Positions 16,889-24,684 of a stretch of 64,000 nt of DNA are shown piece by piece. A model generated the notes under the pieces. The model saw nothing but the letters and a program-made list of their open reading frames with translations, was not told where the DNA came from and made no database searches. Where the stretch lies: NCBI GenBank assembly GCA_963746255.1, contig CAVVAJ010000007.1, positions 992,001-1,056,000 on the forward strand, given 5' to 3'. The stretch's first letter is position 1. Each line of letters begins with the position of its first letter. The stretch comes from DAOVXM01 sp963746255. Lineage in GTDB: Bacteria; Chloroflexota; Anaerolineae; Anaerolineales; UBA4823. The position numbers and the translations under genes are program-made.

Positions 16889-17930
16889 TCAAACCTTAAA
16901 GACGAACTCACATATACGGGTGAACCTTGCAGGTTTATCCAAAGCTGATTATCGGGGTAATCCAACAACTTTGTGCCAGGGATGTGGCCATAATTCTATC
17001 TCCAGCCAGATTATCGCTGCGTGCTACGAGCTCGATATCGTTCCAGAAGATATAGTCAAGTTCAGCGGTATTGGCTGCTCCAGCAAGAGCCCGACATATT
17101 TTTTAAACCGCTCGTTTGGGTTCAATGGACTGCATGGCAGGATGCCATCGCTCGCCACCGGAGCTATGTTTGCTGACCATAATTTGAAAGGGATAGGTGT
17201 CAGCGGTGATGGAGATACTGCCAGCATTGGGATGGGACAATTCAAGCACGCTGTACGCCGCAATTTACGGTTGGTCTATATTATTGAGAATAACGGCGTA
17301 TATGGGCTGACAAAGGGACAATTTTCTGCGACGGCTGAGGCGGGTTTAACTTTGAAAAGTCAAGGTACCAATCCGTATATGCCAGTAGACATCGCCTGGG
17401 AAGCATTAGTGGGTCACGCAACATTTGTAGCACGCTCCTTTGCAGGTGATCCAAAGCAGGTCAAAGAATTAATCAAAGCAGCCTTAAGTCATGATGGGAT
17501 CGCGGTTTTGGACATAATCAGCCCGTGCGTCACCTTTAACAACCAGGATACGGCTACCCATTCCTATGCTTGGGGTAAAGAACATGAAGTGGCGTTGCAT
17601 GAACTCTCTTATGTCCCCCCGGTTGAAGAGATTATGGTGGATTATGAACTTGGTGAAAATGTAGAAGTGACCATGCATGATGGCTCAGTGGTTGTGCTGC
17701 AAAAACTGGAACGGGATTACGATCCGACAAACCGCACCGAAGCCATCCGTGTGTTAGAAGAAGCGAACTCGTGCAACTGTCTGATCACAGGATTGATCTA
17801 TATCGATACAGATCAAAAATCGCTTGACGAGATATATAATTTACCAGAGACACCACTTAATCGATTACCCCAGGAACGCATTAGGCCACCGAGAGAGACA
17901 ATTAAGACAGTGAATGAGATGATGTTTTAA
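16881..17930 (+). CDS. korB: 2-oxoacid:ferredoxin oxidoreductase, beta subunit
   Basis: The 349-residue partner of the alpha subunit, carrying thiamine diphosphate. Motifs: LCQGCGHNSISSQI near residue 32, GIGCSSKSPTYF, the pyrophosphate/Mg motif GDGDTASIGMGQF followed by ENNGVYGLTKGQ, and SPCVTFNN. The Cys residues in CQGCGH and GIGC are those that hold the single [4Fe-4S] cluster in related beta subunits, with another Cys in SPCVTF. Translation is coupled to korA by an 8-base overlap (GAGGAGG lies upstream). A strong terminator follows 24 bases after the stop. Confidence 0.92.
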   Translation: MSNQTLKTNSHIRVNLAGLSKADYRGNPTTLCQGCGHNSISSQIIAACYELDIVPEDIVKFSGIGCSSKSPTYFLNRSFGFNGLHGRMPSLATGAMFADHNLKGIGVSGDGDTASIGMGQFKHAVRRNLRLVYIIENNGVYGLTKGQFSATAEAGLTLKSQGTNPYMPVDIAWEALVGHATFVARSFAGDPKQVKELIKAALSHDGIAVLDIISPCVTFNNQDTATHSYAWGKEHEVALHELSYVPPVEEIMVDYELGENVEVTMHDGSVVVLQKLERDYDPTNRTEAIRVLEEANSCNCLITGLIYIDTDQKSLDEIYNLPETPLNRLPQERIRPPRETIKTVNEMMF

Positions 17931-17953
17931 TTAATATCATCTGTGGGTTGGAC

Positions 17954-17995
17954 AAGCGGATTAGGTACTATACCTGATCCGCTTATATTTTTTTT
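17954..17995 (+). terminator. Rho-independent terminator of korAB
   Basis: AAGCGGAT-TAGGT (17954-17966) folds with ACCT-GATCCGCTT (17972-17984), leaving a short loop, and is followed by a run rich in T (17985-17995). This is a textbook intrinsic terminator. The next 80 bases hold nothing I recognise before the hydrolase remnant on the other strand. Confidence 0.9.
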
Positions 17996-18077
17996 ACGCA
18001 GGACGTATCTCCCGATGAATTTAGGGTTCGTTCTAGGATAGATAGGATTTAGGACAATTAATTCTCGCCAAATAACT

Positions 18078-18230
18078 CTAAATTTTCCCAACTTCCAGCG
18101 CCTGGTTCGATATATGCTGTTTGGGATTACCGGCAGCAGCCGAAAGCTCCACGCTGATCTTCATTCGTAAAATGGTGTCAAATACACCATGAATATGCAA
18201 GATAGGTCGTGGAGCGAGGTTCGCGATTAA
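18078..18230 (-). pseudogene. C-terminal remnant of an alpha/beta-hydrolase
   Basis: A 50-codon open stretch without a start reads NLAPRPILHIHGVFDTIL then LSAAAGNPKQH. This matches the C-terminal pattern APRP-(L/I)-x-IHG-x2-D-x-I ... AAG-x-PK of dienelactone-hydrolase-like alpha/beta hydrolases, where the Asp is catalytic. The Pro normally after D-x-(I/V) is Arg, the final catalytic His is missing, and no upstream body exists. It directly abuts the broken sir2 gene. Confidence 0.5.
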
Positions 18231-19024
18231 CTACAAACCTCCCTAGATCGACGAGATAATTTCCGGCAGGACAATTCCGGCCGTCCAGTTAAACCAAAGT
18301 CTGCCGAATGCGTAAGTAGGGTGTGAGTTGGATTGATCTCAATAAGAACTGCTCCCGCCTGTTTTGCCATAAACGGCAAAGACTTCGCCGGTTCAACAGT
18401 GCTGGAAGTACCGATCGAGAGAAAAGTATCGCAGATCTTGGATACACGGCTAACTTGGCCCCGCGCTTCTTGCAGCAAGTTTTCACTGAACCAGACGACA
18501 TCCGGGCGCAATAAACCACTGCAGTTTGAGCAGCGTGATGGAAAAGTGTTTTGAATTGGTTCCTGCTCATCTCTACCACATTGATTTATGCAGCGTGTCC
18601 GAAATATGTTGCCGTGGAGTTCGATAATGTTGCGGCTGCCTGCTCGTTGGTGGAGCCCAGCCACATTCTGAGTACTAAGTACAAAGCCGGCTGCTTGATT
18701 CGCTTGATATTCTTCCAGGGAAACCAGTGCTCGATGACCGGCATTGGGATATACAGATGCTATTTACCTTTGTCGCCAGGTATACAATTTCCAAACCAAT
18801 TCCGGATTGCTATTGAAAGCTTCGGGAGTGACCAATTCTTGGGGGTCATACTGTGACACCAGGCCGGCTTTCGCCTCCCGGAATGTTGGAACACCGCTCT
18901 CAGCTGATACTCCTGCCCCTGTAAGCACGACCACATTCTTAAAGGAGCGGATATGATCAATCTGGTTGTTTGGCATATGCACGTCGTCTGGAGCCAAAAA
19001 TACATTTATTGTCAAAAGATTCAC
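18227..19024 (-). pseudogene. Sir2-family NAD-dependent deacylase, inactivated
   Basis: The two halves are in the same reading frame, separated by an in-frame TAA (18764-18766) followed by IASVYPNAGHRALV, which continues the protein normally. Motifs present are VVLTGAGVSAESGVP, STQNV-GLHQRAGS, ELHGNIF with the catalytic His, a four-Cys zinc knuckle (CINQC and CSNC) and IEINPTHTLL. Further lesions: the conserved Asp of the QN(V/I)DGLH motif is Ala, and near 18280 a one-base deletion changes the end (restoring a G would read GRPGIVLPEIISSI). Together they indicate a decayed deacylase rather than one sequencing error. Confidence 0.85.
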
Positions 19025-19064
19025 TGATCGCGATAAGGACGGGAAATGTATCTAGTCAGTTCTC

Positions 19065-19973
19065 CTACCGAGACTTATGCCAATAACGGTATATCCCATA
19101 ACTTGACATTTCAGTTGGATTTGCCAGTTCGAAGGTATCCGCGTCCGCTTGTGATAGCCCTTGATCTAGTGAGTTTTGGCAGCACCAATCGATGTACTCT
19201 TGCTTAACCTGCTCGAATGTTTTATCGCCATTTATGTGTTTTTCTATCCATGATTCCACATCTTCTAAATTGCTCGCGATTTGTTTGAATTGCCACTCCG
19301 GATCAGCGAATATTCCAAAATGCGTTGGAGCAATATACTTAATCTCCTCTTGCTGTAATCGGTGCAAACTGGCGCGCCAGTTCTCCAGATTTAACTCCGG
19401 AGGCGGCATCGGGAGACGCAAATGACGGGTCCCCGGAATGCGCACCCCGCCAATATCCCCTGTGAAACATACTCCTTCAACCAAATAGGAGAAATGATGG
19501 TTAGCGTGTCCAGGTGTGTCCAACGCTTTTATTCTCAAACCATTGATATTTATTACCTGTCCATCTTCAGGCGTTGAAATGTTATGAGTTGGGACAGGTA
19601 TAAACTCCCCCCAGAGTTTGTCCATCTTGTCACCATAAATTCGAGCTGCGCTGGCGAGGAGCTTCTCTGGATTCTGGATATGGGGTGCACCAAGTGGATG
19701 GACATGAATTTGTGCGCCCCCGCTTGCCAGCCAACCCGCCGCTCCGGAGTGGTCAAGGTGGATATGGGTAAGGAATACATCGGTAATGGCCTCGGGTTTA
19801 TATCCGTACTCAGCTAAGCGAGATACAAGCATCTCACGTGTTGAGCCAGGTCCACATTCAATGAGTGCGGCACCACACTTGTGGGGGATTAAATAGACGG
19901 CTATTGCCTGGGACTTACCTAAGAAATTCAGGTCCAGAGTGAAGACTTGGTGATAGCTCATAGGGTATGCCAT
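19065..19973 (-). CDS. Metallo-beta-lactamase-fold hydrolase
   Basis: A roughly 302-residue MBL-fold hydrolase, probably cytosolic. The metal-binding signature THIHLDHSGAAG lies near residue 65; further ligands are visible in DTPGHANHHFSY and in FTGDIGG. The substrate is unknown; the closest style is the glyoxalase-II/lactonase-like group. I chose the ATG at 19973 (MAYP); 19961 (MSYH) or 20012 are possible and none has a strong ribosome site. It diverges from the pheromone-like locus, with which it shares a 400-bp intergenic region. Confidence 0.82.
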   Translation of the reverse strand: MAYPMSYHQVFTLDLNFLGKSQAIAVYLIPHKCGAALIECGPGSTREMLVSRLAEYGYKPEAITDVFLTHIHLDHSGAAGWLASGGAQIHVHPLGAPHIQNPEKLLASAARIYGDKMDKLWGEFIPVPTHNISTPEDGQVININGLRIKALDTPGHANHHFSYLVEGVCFTGDIGGVRIPGTRHLRLPMPPPELNLENWRASLHRLQQEEIKYIAPTHFGIFADPEWQFKQIASNLEDVESWIEKHINGDKTFEQVKQEYIDWCCQNSLDQGLSQADADTFELANPTEMSSYGIYRYWHKSR

Positions 19974-20154
19974 TTCTTTATTGAAGATACTGAGCAGTAT
20001 ACATCTATACAACGAGAAATGTGTAAAAGTGGAGGATTTTGTTATTGATTAACGTGCAGGTAATTTCTTCTTCCCATAAAGATTGGTGTGATTCGCCCTT
20101 TCCGTAACCTTCTATCTCCGGAGAGTAAATTATCAGTATATTTATATACCATGC

Positions 20155-20183
20155 TTGACAAGGGGAGTTCTATATGATATTTT
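20155..20183 (+). promoter_or_regulatory. Strong promoter of the comX/comQ-like locus
   Basis: A perfect TTGACA (20155-20160), a 17-base spacer and TATTTT (20178-20183), with predicted start near 20190. This leaves an untranslated leader of about 185 bases before the small peptide gene. It is the best promoter in the 365-bp gap between the MBL gene and the peptide gene. Confidence 0.65.
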
Positions 20184-20190
20184 TATATCA

Positions 20191-20221
20191 CTTACATAGT
20201 TGTAAGCTTACAATTTTGTAA
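20191..20221 (+). promoter_or_regulatory. Clustered palindromes at the start of the comX-like transcript
   Basis: Three overlapping dyads built on TTAC/GTAA units: CTTAC-N6-GTAAG (20191-20206), a perfect 14-bp palindrome TTGTAAGCTTACAA (20200-20213) and TTACAA-TT-TTGTAA (20208-20221). They begin at the predicted transcription start, a place for a repressor operator or a leader RNA structure. Confidence 0.55.
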
Positions 20222-20377
20222 AACTGATTAGTAAAACGATCAATTCTAGAGAATACAAGCGTATGTTGGAGGTGAATAAAGCAAATTTCCCAACTCTATC
20301 AGGCTTCTTGACGTAAGAATAACTATATCATTCATTATAAACATTGTTGAACTATACACAATCCAGGAGATAAGACC

Positions 20378-20584
20378 ATGACCCTCGCCCAAGTAGTTTA
20401 TCAAATGTCCAATGACACGGACTTCGCCTCGCAGTTGTTCTCCAATCCAGAGTCTACCTTGGAATTGCGCGGTTTGAAATTAAGCCAGGAAGAGCTGGCA
20501 TTTTTGGTTACCGCCCACCAACGGGATGATCAGCCGCGGATCGTCAACCTATCTGACGACTTAGCAACTAGATGGCGCCAGTAA
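20378..20584 (+). CDS. ComX-like peptide pheromone precursor (candidate)
   Basis: A 68-residue peptide with AGGAG eight bases before the ATG. The N-terminal 45 residues look like a leader: VVYQMSNDTDFASQLFSNPE, then a GLKLSQEEL segment. This resembles both the ComX precursor pattern (NPE..L..L..G) and the leaders of Franean1_4349-type ribosomal peptides. The C-terminus is hydrophilic and ends DDLATRWRQ, with the only Trp (Trp66) third from the end. Known ComX pheromones have the isoprenylated Trp in the same place (ADPITRQWGD, GIFWEQ). The next gene, ten bases on, is a ComQ-like prenyl synthetase. There is no signal peptide and no Cys. The gene is well supported; the pheromone role is inferred from context and the tail. 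Confidence 0.75.
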   Translation: MTLAQVVYQMSNDTDFASQLFSNPESTLELRGLKLSQEELAFLVTAHQRDDQPRIVNLSDDLATRWRQ

Positions 20585-20594
20585 AGACTCTCGT

Positions 20595-21569
20595 TTGCCG
20601 GAAGATTTTCTACACGAACTAAATAGTTTTACCGAGGGTATTTGGCGAGATTCTGGCGCATGGCCTGATCTTATCAGCGGTATGCGCCAGGCAATCAATA
20701 TTGATGGCAGTAATAGTGCTTTCGGACAAGGATATTCCCGGTGGGCGGTATTGCCGCGCCTGTGCTGTGACTCAATCGGTGAGACTCCAAACGGCATAAT
20801 CGAATTAACCACTGCCTGGTTGTTATTATATGCAGCAGCCGATTTGATGGATGCGGTTCAGGATCAAGATAAAGAAGATAGCTGGTGGGTGGGAATCGGT
20901 GTCGGGGGAGCTCTTGGCATAGCTTCGGGGTTATATTTCAGTTCTTCGTTAGCCTTAACCAGGTTAGACGAGAAAACTCGCTTAGCCAAAAATGCATCGA
21001 TAAACTCTGAATTTTACCGCGGTTTTATAAAAATGTGCAGCGGACAGCTGCGTGATATCCTCATTGAGAACCCATCATTGGATGAATACTGGCAGATCGC
21101 TGGGGCGAAATCCGGCGCATTCTTTGGATCGGGATGCCGAGCTGCCGCGATGCTTGCATCTGCTGACCAATCCATTCATCAGGCATATTCTAGATTAGGA
21201 ACAGAGATTGGCCTCATGATCCAGATCCGGGACGATCTGGATGATTTCAAACAGCTGAAGGATATTAATCAGAACAATCGTGGACATGAAATTCGGGGAT
21301 CGCTACCATTGGTCTACGCGATGGACGTACTACCTGCGGCGGAATCCACACAACTTGCAGCTCTTTCGATAGAAGCACAAGTTGATAAAGGGGCATCAAC
21401 AGAACTGATAAATATAATTGATAAAAGCGGTGCAGGCGTATATATCCTCGCGGAATTACAGCGGCATGGAATGAAAGCACTCGCAGTTCTTGAAGAAGTT
21501 ATCCCGCGAGAACCAGCGGGAAGCGAACTGAGGGGGATTATTAACCAATTAATGGGGGCAATAGATTAG
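20595..21569 (+). CDS. ComQ-like polyprenyl synthetase family protein
   Basis: A 324-residue all-helical protein of the isoprenoid synthase fold. The first Asp-rich region reads ADLMDAVQDQDKED (Asp83, 86, 90, 92) and the second IRDDLDDF (Asp213, 214, 216, 217); these bind Mg-diphosphate. GQLRDI and the EYW-x4-AKSGAFFGSG helix are also typical. The first motif is not the strict DDxxD of chain-elongating synthases but has the spread Asp pattern of ComQ, which transfers an isoprenyl group to ComX tryptophan. It starts at TTG ten bases after the peptide stop; no other start is in frame after an upstream TAG, so coupling to the peptide gene is likely. It could instead be a divergent prenyl-diphosphate synthase. 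Confidence 0.8.
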   Translation: MPEDFLHELNSFTEGIWRDSGAWPDLISGMRQAINIDGSNSAFGQGYSRWAVLPRLCCDSIGETPNGIIELTTAWLLLYAAADLMDAVQDQDKEDSWWVGIGVGGALGIASGLYFSSSLALTRLDEKTRLAKNASINSEFYRGFIKMCSGQLRDILIENPSLDEYWQIAGAKSGAFFGSGCRAAAMLASADQSIHQAYSRLGTEIGLMIQIRDDLDDFKQLKDINQNNRGHEIRGSLPLVYAMDVLPAAESTQLAALSIEAQVDKGASTELINIIDKSGAGVYILAELQRHGMKALAVLEEVIPREPAGSELRGIINQLMGAID

Positions 21570-21858
21570 GCTCTTTGGTTCTGGCGCATAAACGCTAATA
21601 TTTAGCGAAATTAGGTTTCTACGTCGAAGAATCGTAGCGATTAAGATTTCCTATTAGTAAATCTCACATTGATTTGGGAAAATATATTCCAATATTCCGA
21701 CCAATAAATTTGTAAGATTATCCGGTTTAGCCTTGATCTTCCACATGTTAGAATGAACTCGGTCGATAAACCAAATATGCGGTAAATAGACACCGCACGT
21801 TTCTTCATGGATAGATACACATCGGTGAGGTCGAGTATTTAAACAAGAAATATGTGAG

Positions 21859-24684
21859 ATGTATAGCCTACAACGATTGTTGAGCAGCCTGCCTTATATT
21901 TTTGCCATGATCGTGTTGGCGTTCTTGGCTTGGGCGCTATCACAGGCGATTGTCTATCCATACGATGGGATCTCCGATGTTCATCCTATGGGGATAATCA
22001 ATGAAATCGACCCCAACGTTCCTTCTGCTAATAAATTCACTGTAGGTGACTGGATCATCTCTATTGATGGTGTTTTATGGGAAGACGCCCAGCCACTTTA
22101 TGGGGACAAACGCGCTGGCCACGAGACAATAATAGAGGTGCTGAGGGGTGGAGAAACTCACTTTATAAGCTTGACCTTGGTTGATCCACCACTAGAAGAA
22201 ATTTTGCTCAGGCTCGCACCACTTCTAGTGGGTTTGGTATTTTGGTCCATAGGTTTTGGCGTGCAAGCTTTTAAACCAAACATTGAGTTTGGCAATGTCA
22301 CATTTGCTTTCTTTATGACGGGAGCATTCTTACTCATTGCTGGTGCAGCCACTGTATACGGGTCACCCTGGACCTCTGCCGCATTGGGAATTGCGTTGTG
22401 GATTATGGGGCCAGTGGCAGTTCATTTCCACACCCGTTTCCCGCAGCCCACAAGCATGCCCTACCAGAAAAAAGCACTCATATTGTTATACATGTTAGCG
22501 GTTTTGGGTAGCCTGCCATATTTTATTTTCAGGATTCCTGCCTTGAGGGCAAGTATTTGGTACCCAGAATATATAATAATCAGCCGCATATTTCTGGCGT
22601 TGAACTTTCTAGTAGTCGTGGGTTTATTGTTCTACTCTTATCACACCGCGACAACCGCTGGAGCAAGGGGGAAAATCCGTATTGTTATCTTAGGTGGAAT
22701 GGTCAGCCTGGTCCCTTTGGTTACGTTGGTACTTCTACCAGATGCACTCCTAGGTCAAACAATCCTCCCCTTTGGTTTAACTTTCGTTTTTTTGGCAATA
22801 ATGCCGCTGACTTATGGTTATGCCATCTACCGGCATCGCTTGATCGAAATCGAGCGGCATGTAAACCGGGGTGCAACATTTATTCTGGTCTATTCAATTT
22901 TGGGGGCGATATATCTTGTTCTATACTCGATTTTCCATACTAGCCGCTTAGGAGACTTTGAATCAGAGGCAGTTCTTAACACATTTTTGGTATTGATCCT
23001 TGCAACCGCATTCGTGCCAATTCACCGCCAAGTTCAAAGATTTGTTGACCGTGTATTCTATGGTGGTTGGTACGATTACCGGTCTGCTATTATGCAAATT
23101 ACCCAAGGACTTGAGCAAATCACTGATCTTAACTTATTGGCCAAATCGATCAGTAATAGTTTGGTTAATGTGATGCATCTGCAGGATGCATGTGTGTTCT
23201 TGAAGGATCACGAGGGAAACCTGACTGTAATTGATGTTGCACCTGCAGGCAGGATAAGCGAAAACAGCAAACTAGAAAGCACCCCATTACCCAGAAGCAG
23301 CCTGGAGTATTTATTGCGGATTGGAGAAATTGAGAGAGCCTCATTACGTGAGGCATTATCCGATCTTGCCCTGACAGCCGAAGAACACCAACTATTGAAT
23401 ACTGAACAAGACCATCTCTGGATACCAACCGTAGGACATGGAGAGGTGCTAGGTCTTCTGGCTCTAGGTCCCAAATATGGTGGAGACATTTTCAGCAGTG
23501 AAGATTTGGATATTTTGCGAGTGGTGGCACGCCAACTTAGCTCGATCATTGAAAACGCCCATCTTTTGACCCAATTGCGGCAGTATGCAACAGAATTGGA
23601 GCATCGAGTTGATGAACGGACGGCTGAGTTATACGAGGCCAAAGAGCGTGTCGAGGCTGTTCTTGCCAGTGTTGGCGATGGTGTGATTGTCACGGACCTT
23701 GATGGGACGATCTTGACTTTGAATGCCGCTTATGAAGAGCAATCCGGGTATTCTGTGATGGAGTTGGTGGGTGAAAATTTGCATAAGTTACTGCGGGAAC
23801 ACAATGATAGTCAGCTGATTGATGATCTCCAAAAAGCTTTGCCTGAAGGAAAGGTATGGCGCGGCGAACTATTGAACCAGCACAAGAAAGGGAATTACTA
23901 TGACATCCAATTAACCATTGCACCCGTTCGGGATCAAAAAGGACAGATGGTTTACTCTGTGGGGAGCCAACGTGACATCACCAAACAAAAAGAACTCGAC
24001 CGGATGAAGGATCGATTCGTGTCTGATGTCTCCCACGAACTCAGGACTCCAACAACAAATATCAGCCTATATCTTGAGCTCCTTGAAAGTGCTCCCCCAC
24101 AAAAGCGAGATGAATATCTAGCGGTTTTGAGAGATCAGGGTTATCAATTACGCAAATTGGTCGAAGATATCTTAGATCTCTCGCGATTGTCAATGGGCAG
24201 AAAATCCAAAGTAGAATTCAGCCCGGTTAATATCGATCTTGTGGCGTCACAAGTTGTGACCGCCCATAAACCGATGGCAGATGCAGAGGGAATAAGTTTA
24301 GTATTGAAGTCAAACGGTACATTGCCTCCAGTACGAGGAGAGGAGAACCAATTGGCTCGTGTTATCACCAATCTGGTCTCGAATGCGCTCCGTTATACCA
24401 AAGATGGTGAAGTATCTGTTCGCACGTATCCGAATGGGGATGCGGTCTGCTTGGAAGTATGCGATACGGGAATTGGTATTGAGCCACAGGATCAGCCCCA
24501 CTTATTCGAAAGATTTTACCGTGGGAAACATGTCCGTCAAACCCGCATTCCGGGGACAGGTTTAGGGTTAGCGATAGTTAAAGAAATCATCGATCACCAT
24601 GATGGTCGGATCGATGTCGAAAGCAATCAAGGTGTGGGGTCCTCCTTCAGAATATGGCTCCCGATCTACAAAGAAGAAGAATAA
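21859..24684 (+). CDS. Large membrane histidine kinase, PDZ-like sensor, GAF and PAS (ComP-like position)
   Basis: A 941-residue sensor kinase. After a first membrane helix (about residues 10-32) comes an extracytoplasmic PDZ-like domain (40-110: IINEIDPNVPSA, FTVGDWIISIDG). Eight or nine more membrane helices (about 113-365) follow, then a GAF domain (about 425-575), a coiled linker (LEHRVDERTAEL), a PAS domain (about 600-720), HisKA with His726 (VSHELRTPTTN), and an ATPase domain ending GTGLGLAIVKEI near residue 900. A multi-helix sensor with a PDZ-type loop also occurs in Bacillus ComP. The catalytic core here is HisKA rather than HisKA_3, so it is not a simple ComP orthologue. Its stop overlaps the response regulator start by one base. 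The 289-bp gap upstream has no clear promoter (a weak TTTAGC-17-TAGAAT only). Confidence 0.9.
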   Translation: MYSLQRLLSSLPYIFAMIVLAFLAWALSQAIVYPYDGISDVHPMGIINEIDPNVPSANKFTVGDWIISIDGVLWEDAQPLYGDKRAGHETIIEVLRGGETHFISLTLVDPPLEEILLRLAPLLVGLVFWSIGFGVQAFKPNIEFGNVTFAFFMTGAFLLIAGAATVYGSPWTSAALGIALWIMGPVAVHFHTRFPQPTSMPYQKKALILLYMLAVLGSLPYFIFRIPALRASIWYPEYIIISRIFLALNFLVVVGLLFYSYHTATTAGARGKIRIVILGGMVSLVPLVTLVLLPDALLGQTILPFGLTFVFLAIMPLTYGYAIYRHRLIEIERHVNRGATFILVYSILGAIYLVLYSIFHTSRLGDFESEAVLNTFLVLILATAFVPIHRQVQRFVDRVFYGGWYDYRSAIMQITQGLEQITDLNLLAKSISNSLVNVMHLQDACVFLKDHEGNLTVIDVAPAGRISENSKLESTPLPRSSLEYLLRIGEIERASLREALSDLALTAEEHQLLNTEQDHLWIPTVGHGEVLGLLALGPKYGGDIFSSEDLDILRVVARQLSSIIENAHLLTQLRQYATELEHRVDERTAELYEAKERVEAVLASVGDGVIVTDLDGTILTLNAAYEEQSGYSVMELVGENLHKLLREHNDSQLIDDLQKALPEGKVWRGELLNQHKKGNYYDIQLTIAPVRDQKGQMVYSVGSQRDITKQKELDRMKDRFVSDVSHELRTPTTNISLYLELLESAPPQKRDEYLAVLRDQGYQLRKLVEDILDLSRLSMGRKSKVEFSPVNIDLVASQVVTAHKPMADAEGISLVLKSNGTLPPVRGEENQLARVITNLVSNALRYTKDGEVSVRTYPNGDAVCLEVCDTGIGIEPQDQPHLFERFYRGKHVRQTRIPGTGLGLAIVKEIIDHHDGRIDVESNQGVGSSFRIWLPIYKEEE

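Noticed and set aside
19065..19973. MBL hydrolase as a signal-degrading lactonase of the pheromone locus
   Set aside because: Divergent position only; the proposed signal is a prenylated peptide, which such enzymes are not known to cleave.
20595..21569. Squalene/phytoene synthase or ordinary carotenoid gene
   Set aside because: The Asp motifs and spacing fit trans-prenyl synthase/ComQ folds, and no carotenoid genes are nearby.
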